A stretch of 26,444 bases of DNA, taken from positions 1 to 26,444 of IMG/VR virus record IMGVR_UViG_3300021142_000159; one strand, 5' to 3'. The stretch is from a virus. Shown piece by piece: positions 14,702 to 21,311 of this stretch. The notes beneath the pieces are model-generated. The model was not told where the DNA came from. It worked only from the letters and a program-made list of their open reading frames with translations, and searched no databases. Positions within the stretch are counted from its first letter, which is position 1. Every line of letters starts with the position of its first letter. Both the position numbers and the translations under genes were made by a program.

Positions 14702-15080
14702 TTGTTACTACTTCCTTCCATGAAGTTGTTGGTTCGTCCCATTGATACAGCTTGCCGTCCTGGGGCATCGCTGTTGGTGCCTGCCATGTGCACGTGGTCT
14801 CGTCTAGAGTCCAAGATGCAAATGGCTTTGGCGCAATAAAAGCGCCCTCTGTGCCTTTGGTTGCATCAAAACTATAACCTATTCCGGCATAATTAAATTT
14901 ACGAGGAGTACCACCTAAGCGGTGTTCTCCAGCAATTGTGTTATAGGAAGTGGTTACCCAAGTTCCTCCAAGACCTAAATCGTTTGCTAGGTATTCTTGT
15001 GCACGGTCTTCTTGGTTATCTGGGATAACGAGTACACGAGTAACGATGTTGTTCTCGTCTAATTCTGCAGCGTGTGCCAT
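14694..15080 (-). CDS. Conserved tail-region protein of aquatic phages, 128 aa
   Basis: Starts MAHAAELDENNIVTRVLVIP and contains TWVTTSYNTIAGEHRLGGTP, RKFNYAGIGYSFDATKG and FIAPKPFASWTLDETTCTWQ, then APTAMP and a WDEPTTSWKEV end. This MAH.A.LDENNIV..V.V.......W..TSYNT....H..GGTP...N.AGIGY..D.....F..PKP..SW.L...T..W.AP signature is one I recognise from small proteins beside fibre genes of cyanomyoviruses and pelagic phages. Role unknown, probably virion or fibre associated. The ATG follows the small HNH frame by one base. Confidence 0.75.
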   Translation of the reverse strand: MAHAAELDENNIVTRVLVIPDNQEDRAQEYLANDLGLGGTWVTTSYNTIAGEHRLGGTPRKFNYAGIGYSFDATKGTEGAFIAPKPFASWTLDETTCTWQAPTAMPQDGKLYQWDEPTTSWKEVVTNV

Positions 15081-15081
15081 C

Positions 15082-15303
15082 TTACTTAACTCCTAACAAG
15101 TTCTTGCTCTTTAACCATTCGGTCATTGTCTTTGTTCCTTTGGAACTATTACAGGGCTTACACAGCGACTGTAGGTTCCCTACACTATGCCTACCACCCC
15201 TAGCAAGAGGGATGATGTGGTCAAGTGATAGTTTATCTAGTGACCCGCACATAGCGCATGGTGAAAGGCTTTTCTTCTTTACAGACAGAGCAGACTTGCA
15301 TGA
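15082..15303 (-). CDS. Small HNH endonuclease-like frame, start missing or frameshifted
   Basis: After the stop of the upstream adhesin the same frame stays open for 74 codons and encodes PCAMCGSLDKLSLDHIIPLA, RGGRHSVGNLQSLCKPCNSS, KGTKTMTEWLKSKNLLGVK. This is a complete minimal HNH core: CxxC, LDHIIP, GG, NLQ.LC..CN..KG. The only in-frame ATG, at 15252, would lose the first Cys; CTG 15288 is a weak alternative. In the neighbouring frame ATG 15301 opens MQVCSVCKEEKPF and stops after 22 codons. Removing one A from the GAAAAG run would join this start to the HNH core. It is either a decayed homing endonuclease, a gene with a non-standard start, or a sequencing indel. The stop is one base before the next ATG. 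Confidence 0.55.
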   Translation of the reverse strand, partial: SCKSALSVKKKSLSPCAMCGSLDKLSLDHIIPLARGGRHSVGNLQSLCKPCNSSKGTKTMTEWLKSKNLLGVK

Positions 15304-16722
15304 TTACATTTTATAACGAACAATGATAAGTCCAGAACCGCCAGCAACTCCTGCGTAACGACTGCCTGACTGAAATCCTCCAGCACCACCGCCACTTCCA
15401 GTATTAACTGCTCCTACTGTTGGACCTGAGCTATTAATGCCTCCGTTACCGCCACCCCCCAAACCACCCGTACCTGGGGTTCCGTGGGAGGACTCTCCAC
15501 CAGCCCAACCACCTCCACCACCAGCGATGTAGTAAGTGCCGTTTACGTTGACTCCAGTGTTAGTTGCGTATAAAAGTGTAGAAAATGCAGATGTTCCGTC
15601 ACCGCCATTACCCGCATTTGAACCGCTTGCATTTCCTCCAGCTGTGCCAGCTCCGCCACCACCACCGCCGTTATACCGTCTTCCAGAGCCCGAACCGCTT
15701 CCAGTTCCACTGCCACCAGCGTTTCCGTAGTAGGCCGCAGCCCCAGTACCAGTTTGGGTAGAGGAGCCTCCAGCGTTTGTTGTCGTGGAGCCTCCAGTAC
15801 CTGCTCCTCCTCCGCTACCGCCAGATTGACCTACGTTATTATCGTTACCAGTTCCCCCACCACCACCAACTGCAGCAGTTAATGAGCCAAAATAAGAGTT
15901 AACACCATTAGTAGCGACTGCCCCGCCAGAACCAACAGTGCATGCGTAAGAAGTGCCGTTTGTAAGAGGCTGTGAAGTAAAGTAAATAACGCCGCCTGCA
16001 CCACCACCGCCATCAGAAGCGTCGCTTCCAGCTCCACCCCCACCCCCCGCTACTACCAAAACATCTGCCAATAATCTTGTACTTGGTTGAAATGCGCCTG
16101 TGGAGTTAAATGTGTGGTAAACATAAGTACCATCTGTAGTAATAGTTCCGCCAGATGCTCGTACAGAATTTCCTAATATGTTTGCCATATTTTTAACGCC
16201 GTATAGAGTGAACGATGAATATTGAGCAATGTTTCCATTATTTAGTACAAAGGAAAGAGAAGTAACTGCTGCACTGTTTTGCCAAAAAATTGCGCCTTGC
16301 TCTACATACGCTGATGCGGAATTACTTTCAGAGCAGAACTCAAGCGTTGAAGACTTGTAGTTAGACGACGAATACCCAGGCATATACCATTCAAAGGATG
16401 TGTACATACCTGCTGTTTGGCTGCCGCCATCAAAGTAACACTCACTCAACCGTGCGTAAGGTGTTGTACTTACGGTAAACGTTGTGGATTGAGAAGATGA
16501 AGCATTTGTAGAATCCTGTGTGTATACCGCTGAGTGGCTATATCCAGAGTAAGAGCCATTAATTAACCCACCTAAAACAGTGTTTCCTGTTCCAGCACTA
16601 CGCACAGAGCCAACAATCTTTAGGTCAGAATAACCTTGAGGAATGTTATTGAAAGTAACCATTGTGTCTCCACCAGAGGCTGAAACAGTGTAAGAACCAA
16701 GCTTAGTTAGTGTCTCGTTCAT
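15304..16722 (-). CDS. Gly-rich tail adhesin, array member 3
   Basis: 472 aa. The N-terminal domain has MVTFNNIPQGYSDLKIVGSV and ends FTLYGVKNMAN at about residue 180. It is followed by YVYHTFNSTGAFQPSTRLLA, DVLVVAGGGGGAG and a long Gly-rich region with Ser/Thr/Asn loops, closing with GGSGLIIVRYKM. Same plan as members 2, 5 and 6. It starts by TAATG overlap with member 2. The coding frame remains open past its stop into the small HNH sequence, so loss or suppression of one stop codon would extend it. Confidence 0.75.
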   Translation of the reverse strand: MNETLTKLGSYTVSASGGDTMVTFNNIPQGYSDLKIVGSVRSAGTGNTVLGGLINGSYSGYSHSAVYTQDSTNASSSQSTTFTVSTTPYARLSECYFDGGSQTAGMYTSFEWYMPGYSSSNYKSSTLEFCSESNSASAYVEQGAIFWQNSAAVTSLSFVLNNGNIAQYSSFTLYGVKNMANILGNSVRASGGTITTDGTYVYHTFNSTGAFQPSTRLLADVLVVAGGGGGAGSDASDGGGGAGGVIYFTSQPLTNGTSYACTVGSGGAVATNGVNSYFGSLTAAVGGGGGTGNDNNVGQSGGSGGGAGTGGSTTTNAGGSSTQTGTGAAAYYGNAGGSGTGSGSGSGRRYNGGGGGGAGTAGGNASGSNAGNGGDGTSAFSTLLYATNTGVNVNGTYYIAGGGGGWAGGESSHGTPGTGGLGGGGNGGINSSGPTVGAVNTGSGGGAGGFQSGSRYAGVAGGSGLIIVRYKM

Positions 16723-18041
16723 TAGCGTGCATACCTCACAATGATAATTCCTGAACCACCTTGAGAAGCTACTCCACTACCGCTTGCTCCAGCACCACCA
16801 CCAGTGTTAGTAGTTCCATTTCCGCCTCCCGTAGCAGATGTACCTGTTCCTCCTCCGCCTAATCCGCCAACACCACTACCTTGAGAGTTGCTTCCTCCGC
16901 CTGCATAGTAGACAGTTCCTCCAGAATTTTGCCCTGTATTAGTCGCTAGTCCCCATGCAGAGTACGAGTTGGTCCCTACACCGCCGTCTGAGCGACCATA
17001 AGCAACAGTTTCGTTTGTACCAGCGCCACCAGCACCGCCACCACCAGTAGTTCCTGGTTGAGCAGTAATTGCTCCGCCGTTATTTCCTTGGCCCGATGTT
17101 CCCAAACCTCCTGAAAGGTTGCTGGAGTTAGAACCAGAACCACCGCCAGAACCACCTGTTCCACCAACACTGCTACCACCTCCAGCGCCGTAACCTCCGC
17201 CAATTGCTGCGGTAAGAGATAGGGAACCACCAGTTATATTTGAGTTATTTCCTTGAGTACCGTTACCAGAAGAACCGTTTCCAGGTCCTCCGGCACCTAC
17301 AGTGCAGAGATAAGACACACCAGAAGCAAAAGAAACAGAAGGAGTACCAACAACTCCGCCAGCACCGCCTCCTGCGCCCCAGTTAGCACCGTTACCGCCA
17401 CCACCAGCAACGACAAGAACGTCTGCAGTAATTGCACGGTTAGGAGTAAATGTTCCAGTTCCCTTAAAAACGTGGTACACATAAGAAGAGTCATAGGCAA
17501 TAAATGTTCCGCCAGATGCTTGAGATACTTTAGCATTTACTGCACTGATTCCATACAAAGAAAAAGAACTTCCAGCAGCAATATTTCCAGCATTCATAAA
17601 CAACTTAATGGTGTTTATTCCAGCAGTTGTGTTGCTCCAAGTGTTAACATTTGTATCTAAATAATTTAATGGGTTTCCATTTTTACTTACTATGGTTCTT
17701 GAATAACCTGTAGTGGAGTAGTTATAGAAGTTAGTGGTATGCGCTGAGTATCCGCCCGAAGTAGATGATGCTGCAGGAATTTCACCTGTGTAAAGTTGTG
17801 ATTGGTTAGAAATTCTAGAGGAAGACGCTGTTGTTGTGTAGCCTCTCAAATAGGTTGAAGAGTAATTTGTTGAGGCGTCTCCGTTTAATTGCATACCCAA
17901 AGTTGTAGATATAGCAGCAGTGTCTCCTCGCACAGATGAGACTAGCACCAAGTCGGTGTATGTTTGGTCAATGTTACTCAGGGTTACACTGGCTTGATTG
18001 CTGCTTAAAGTTACAGACTGCAAAGGTGTCCATGTAGCCAT
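16722..18041 (-). CDS. Gly-rich tail adhesin, array member 2
   Basis: 439 aa. N-terminal VTLSNIDQTYTDLVLVSSVR ... SSFSLYGISAVN, then YVYHVFKGTGTFTPNRAITA, DVLVVAGGGGNGANWGAGGG and a Gly-rich region that ends GGSGIIIVRYAR. The junction with member 1 upstream is TAATG, as is that with member 3 downstream. The loops between Gly runs are rich in Ser, Asn and Thr and differ from the other members. It probably forms a trimeric or monomeric receptor-binding tip; the oligomeric state cannot be read from sequence. Confidence 0.75.
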   Translation of the reverse strand: MATWTPLQSVTLSSNQASVTLSNIDQTYTDLVLVSSVRGDTAAISTTLGMQLNGDASTNYSSTYLRGYTTTASSSRISNQSQLYTGEIPAASSTSGGYSAHTTNFYNYSTTGYSRTIVSKNGNPLNYLDTNVNTWSNTTAGINTIKLFMNAGNIAAGSSFSLYGISAVNAKVSQASGGTFIAYDSSYVYHVFKGTGTFTPNRAITADVLVVAGGGGNGANWGAGGGAGGVVGTPSVSFASGVSYLCTVGAGGPGNGSSGNGTQGNNSNITGGSLSLTAAIGGGYGAGGGSSVGGTGGSGGGSGSNSSNLSGGLGTSGQGNNGGAITAQPGTTGGGGAGGAGTNETVAYGRSDGGVGTNSYSAWGLATNTGQNSGGTVYYAGGGSNSQGSGVGGLGGGGTGTSATGGGNGTTNTGGGAGASGSGVASQGGSGIIIVRYAR

Positions 18042-18619
18042 TATTTAACTCCATATAGGGAAATAGTTGTTCCAGCGTTAAGGTTTCCTGCTTCGCTAAA
18101 AATAGTAATAGAACTAACAGCAGTACTTGTTACATAGTACCCACTAGAAACGTACTCAATAGTTCCACTGCCGTTGTTATCGTAGCCAAATAACGAGCGA
18201 GTAGTTTTTCCTTTGTTCGTACTTGTGTAGTCTAAGAGGTCACAAGTAAAACCTGTAAAAGCACCACTGCTAGCAGAGTAAGCAATGATTCCATCAGCAC
18301 TAGAGGTAGTTCCTGACCATCCTCCTGCCGCAGAAGAACCAGTTCCATAGAGAAAATGGCGTTGATAGTTGCCCGCAGTAGCGTCATTGTTTATGTAATA
18401 GCCAATCCAACCAGTTGTTGCGCCTCTAACTACACCACGAATCTGCAGATGAGAATATGTTGCTGGGATGTTATTAAACACAATAGACGAATTATCAGCC
18501 GTTAAAGTTAAAGAAGTAATAGCATCCATAGAAGCAGTTTGGCTAATTCCATCCCAAACGTTTTGTTGCTTGGGGAAACCAGCTTGTATACTTTGTTTAG
18601 ATAGGCGACTAACTGACAT
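18041..18619 (-). CDS. Short adhesin-domain protein, array member 1
   Basis: 192 aa: about 30 N-terminal residues including QQNVWDGISQTASMDA, then only the beta-rich domain (IVFNNIPATYSHLQIRGVVR, RHFLYGTGSSAAGG, CDLLDYTSTNKGKTTRSLFG, closing TTISLYGVK). It is the counterpart of the 206-aa protein at 13823-14443 and likewise stands at the head of two long Gly-rich adhesins. AAGGGG lies some 11 bases before the ATG. It probably shares a structural role with the N-terminal domain of the long members. Confidence 0.65.
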   Translation of the reverse strand: MSVSRLSKQSIQAGFPKQQNVWDGISQTASMDAITSLTLTADNSSIVFNNIPATYSHLQIRGVVRGATTGWIGYYINNDATAGNYQRHFLYGTGSSAAGGWSGTTSSADGIIAYSASSGAFTGFTCDLLDYTSTNKGKTTRSLFGYDNNGSGTIEYVSSGYYVTSTAVSSITIFSEAGNLNAGTTISLYGVK

Positions 18620-18632
18620 TAGTTAGTACCCC

Positions 18633-19007
18633 TTACGCTATTTGAGAACCGAAGGCTGAGAACGAGAGAGTGGATGTTGAGGAGTAGACGACGATGGTGT
18701 CACCTGTACCTGCGTTACTCAATGTAATTCCCAGTGTGAGAGCGATGGTGTCGTTACCAGCAATTGGAGTTCCGTAAGCAACATAGTTTTGCGTTGCTAC
18801 AGCGGTACCTGCCTTAACAACAGCAATGTTAAATGTTGCCGCGGTTGAGGCTTGGTTGCAGACAGTAATGGTAGATACAACAGTCTGAGTTGATGCTGGA
18901 ACCTGATAAAGAATAGTGTTGGTATTTGCGGTCAAAGTAGCAGAGTTGTTGCCAGTGCTACCTGAAGCGCCTGTCTGCGCTAGCAGTAAATACGAGGCTG
19001 TTGCCAT
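18633..19007 (-). CDS. Small beta-sandwich virion protein, 124 aa
   Basis: Starts MATASYLLLAQTGASGSTGN and consists of Thr/Ser/Ala-rich beta strands: ILYQVPASTQTVVSTITVCN, NYVAYGTPIAGNDTIALTLG, SNAGTGDTIVVYSSTSTLSF and final SAFGSQIA. The L..VPA.....V.TI.VCN......F...V......Y..........G.......GI.L..GD...V.S....... pattern is common in small proteins of phage fibre regions, probably decoration or fibre-base proteins. The start has AAGGAG eight bases upstream. It stands at the head of the adhesin array. The exact role is not known. Confidence 0.6.
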   Translation of the reverse strand: MATASYLLLAQTGASGSTGNNSATLTANTNTILYQVPASTQTVVSTITVCNQASTAATFNIAVVKAGTAVATQNYVAYGTPIAGNDTIALTLGITLSNAGTGDTIVVYSSTSTLSFSAFGSQIA

Positions 19008-19046
19008 TGAATAAACTCCTTGTGGCTGGTGATACGGTAATTATCC

Positions 19047-19622
19047 TTACCTAGAGGGCGTTGTGTGCCCTAAACTCGTTAAGTTGTTTTCTACAGCGGC
19101 TTTGTATTGCTCTGCCAGGGGCTCAGCAAGAAGTTTCTGAAAGAGTTGGACAGATTCATCTTGGCGCCCTACCCACCATGCACTGACCGCTTTCTCAAAG
19201 GTCAGACCATACTCACCGGGATAATCCACGTCTATAGGGAGCGGCTTTAATTTGACCCTAGGTAAGGACAAACCTACTTCGGCATAGGTATAAGATTCTT
19301 GCCATTTTTGATTGCGCTCAAAGTAGCGTGAGAACAAGAACCACGCCTCTGGGCGATTGGGCAAGTAAGCAATAGCTTTGTAGTAAAGGTTCTGGACGGT
19401 GTGCTCACGGTTACGCTGCATGCTAAAGCATTCAGCTGATTTTAACAGCGAGGCATAGACATGGTCGTAGTGGGTGTAGTAGCCGTACTCTGCCGTGCGT
19501 AGGTAGAACGAAACAGCAGATGCAGTCTGCCCAATCTCATCATAAGCATTAGCAATCTTGAGGTTAAGCTCAGGGCTAAAGGGATTGTTGGATAGCTGAA
19601 CTATCAGGTCTTTAATTTCCAC
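19047..19622 (-). CDS. TPR-like helical repeat protein
   Basis: About 191 aa from GTG 19622 (EIKDLIVQLSNNPFSPELNL). This start has GAGG six bases upstream and overlaps the previous gene by only 11 bases; TTG 19637 is a weaker alternative. Helix pairs recur: LNLKIANAYDEIGQTASAVS, then YASLLKSAECFSMQRNREHT, then AWFLFSRYFERNQKWQESYT, each with the small-residue spacing of tetratricopeptide-like repeats. Later YPGEYGLTFEKAVSAWWVGR resembles the end of TPR segments attached to glycosyltransferases in aquatic phages and bacteria. It adjoins the GH130-like gene, so the two may work together on glycan modification or binding. TPR folds scaffold protein contacts; the enzymatic partner is not in the window. 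Confidence 0.55.
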   Translation of the reverse strand: MEIKDLIVQLSNNPFSPELNLKIANAYDEIGQTASAVSFYLRTAEYGYYTHYDHVYASLLKSAECFSMQRNREHTVQNLYYKAIAYLPNRPEAWFLFSRYFERNQKWQESYTYAEVGLSLPRVKLKPLPIDVDYPGEYGLTFEKAVSAWWVGRQDESVQLFQKLLAEPLAEQYKAAVENNLTSLGHTTPSR

Positions 19623-20610
19623 GGATAGCCTCAGCAATCATTTGGTCTACCAGCTGTGCTGGTACCTGCAAGATAAATGCGGCATTATCCTGAAACCCCC
19701 AAGATAACAATAAGTTACCGTCCAATACAGCAGCTCCACACACAAATTCAATCTTTGCATCTAAGAATGACCACTCGCTAGGAGAAACTCCTACCAGTGT
19801 AAAGTCGGTATCCCACACACAAAGACGATGGCGATAAACGCCATCTTTCTGTCCCATGTAATTTTTAGTGAGAACTACCTCGTGCGTAATAGCAATGTAG
19901 TACTCACCCCAACGAATGACTTGAGAGCCACCACGCAAGTCGGTAGGAGCTTCAACTCCTCGTTGTACTGAAAGTTGAACAGACTCTGTTGTATCTGGAC
20001 TTGCCTGAACTACCTCTGTAGGTGAGGTCCATTTAACGTATTGGTAATCCTTATCAAGGATAGGCATCCAGTTTTTTTCACAATACGATTCTTTGTTAAT
20101 TGGGGCTTCAATACGAACCCGAGAAACTTCTTTAGCAGTCCACGCCTCTTTATCAATCTCTAGCTCAGATAGTTCCATGCGGCCCTGACCATTAGTGGTT
20201 GTGTCTCGGCGCACACCAGTGCCGTAATACTTACCATTCCACTTCACTAATCGCTGGTCTTCAGCCCCTACAAACTCCCAGATAGGCTCATGCAGATTGA
20301 GCATTTCTATCTTGCAATAACTCACGATATTGAAATCAGAGTCTAATTTGCAGAGGTAGTTTTCAGTACGAAGCTTCTGGTCTTCTTCTGGGTGCAGGTA
20401 AGATAGTGGCCCCCAGATGCTTGGAAAGCGTTGGTCATTCTCTGAGTGATAAAGCGTGTAGTTGATATGGCGCAATATGCAGAGGATGTCACCATCGTCA
20501 TCTATAAAGACAGATGGATTCATTAATCCAGTTCCACCAGTAACCGATGCTGGAATAATTAAAGGCGTTAATTTACCGCCTTGTTGCACCGATTGTTGAA
20601 CCAGATTCAT
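19612..20610 (-). CDS. GH130-like five-bladed beta-propeller protein
   Basis: A 332-aa protein with repeated blade-like motifs: GLMNPSVFIDDDGDILCILR (about 28-47), EDQRLVKWNGKYYGTGVR (about 117-134), EKNWMPILDKDYQYVKWTSP (about 179-198), RGGSQVIRWGEYYIAITHE (about 230-248) and IEFVCGAAVLDGNLLLSWGF, QDNAAFILQVP (about 286-316). N.PS......G, ED.RL....G.YY, EKNW.P and (I/E)EF..G......L..S.G..D..A are landmarks of GH130/GH43-type propellers, which act on or bind mannosides and related glycans and are often coupled to glycosyltransferases. Catalytic acid assignment is not certain. It follows fibre genes, so it may be a virion glycan-binding or depolymerising protein or help glycosylate fibres. No strong Shine-Dalgarno is seen. 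Confidence 0.6.
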   Translation of the reverse strand: MNLVQQSVQQGGKLTPLIIPASVTGGTGLMNPSVFIDDDGDILCILRHINYTLYHSENDQRFPSIWGPLSYLHPEEDQKLRTENYLCKLDSDFNIVSYCKIEMLNLHEPIWEFVGAEDQRLVKWNGKYYGTGVRRDTTTNGQGRMELSELEIDKEAWTAKEVSRVRIEAPINKESYCEKNWMPILDKDYQYVKWTSPTEVVQASPDTTESVQLSVQRGVEAPTDLRGGSQVIRWGEYYIAITHEVVLTKNYMGQKDGVYRHRLCVWDTDFTLVGVSPSEWSFLDAKIEFVCGAAVLDGNLLLSWGFQDNAAFILQVPAQLVDQMIAEAIRGN

Positions 20611-20623
20611 GCGGCAAAGACTA

Positions 20624-21295
20624 CTACATGCCGCCTAACAAAAAGACTGAAGGTAGTGGGTCAGAAGCTGCTGATGCCCATTGAACACCTGTACCAGTAG
20701 AGGTGAGTACCTGACCAGATGTTCCCGTAGACGAGTTAGCTGTTACTGTTCCAGCAAGTGTAAGGTTAGTTTCAGTTGCGCCTGACAATGAGGGGGATGT
20801 TGCAAGGACGACGTTTCCAGTACCAGTTACTCCAGCAAAAAATCCGCTGTAATCAGCAGACCATGAAGACGCAGTTGTTCCTGACGCCAAAATAAGGGTG
20901 TAGGTAGCTGCTGTGTTCGCAGGCTGAGCAAAAATAGTGTTGTTACCAGAAGACTGAACAGTGACAACACCGGTGCTGGTGTTGTAGACAACGAACTGCT
21001 TTCCAACACCCATTGTGCTAGCAACAGGTAAAAGAACAGTCTGTGTAGTTGAGCCAGTAAAGAACTGGTTAGGGTTACTTGTAGCTGTAAGAGTTGTTGT
21101 ACCAGCAGCAGTAGCTGTGGTGGTGTAACCAGAAGAACCGCCAGCGTACGACAGTGTTGTCCAGTTAGAAGAACCGTTACCTAGCTTAAACAGACCAGTA
21201 TCAGATTCAAAGCCAAGTTCACCAGCAGCAAGAGTAGGGTTATTGGACGTCCAGTTAGCCGCAGTGTCTCTGCGGTTCTGTATTCTAGTTGTCAT
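20624..21295 (-). CDS. Tail fibre with Mtd-like N-terminal domain
   Basis: 223 aa. The N-terminus, MTTRIQNRRDTAANWTSNNP then TLAAGELGFESDTGLFKLGN, matches the domain at the N-terminus of the Bordetella phage major tropism determinant and many fibres (Q.RR.TAA.W...NP.L..GE.G.E.DTG..K.G.G...W..L.Y), which docks the protein on the virion. The rest is a Thr/Ser/Gly beta-rich shaft, with LLPVASTMGVGKQFVVYNTS and a C-terminal GTSGQVLTSTGTGVQWASAA motif common in phage fibres. No reverse transcriptase or template repeat accompanies it, so diversity-generating retroelement control is not suggested. AGAGAGG precedes the ATG. Confidence 0.8.
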   Translation of the reverse strand: MTTRIQNRRDTAANWTSNNPTLAAGELGFESDTGLFKLGNGSSNWTTLSYAGGSSGYTTTATAAGTTTLTATSNPNQFFTGSTTQTVLLPVASTMGVGKQFVVYNTSTGVVTVQSSGNNTIFAQPANTAATYTLILASGTTASSWSADYSGFFAGVTGTGNVVLATSPSLSGATETNLTLAGTVTANSSTGTSGQVLTSTGTGVQWASAASDPLPSVFLLGGM

Positions 21296-21311
21296 TACTG
21301 ACCTCTCTTGA

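Noticed and set aside
15074-15316. Plus-strand 80-aa frame between two fibre genes
   Set aside because: It is antisense to a clear HNH core on the minus strand and lacks any recognisable feature.
20624-21295. Diversity-generating retroelement, because of the Mtd-like fibre N-terminus
   Set aside because: No reverse transcriptase, template repeat or C-type-lectin variable region is visible in the window.
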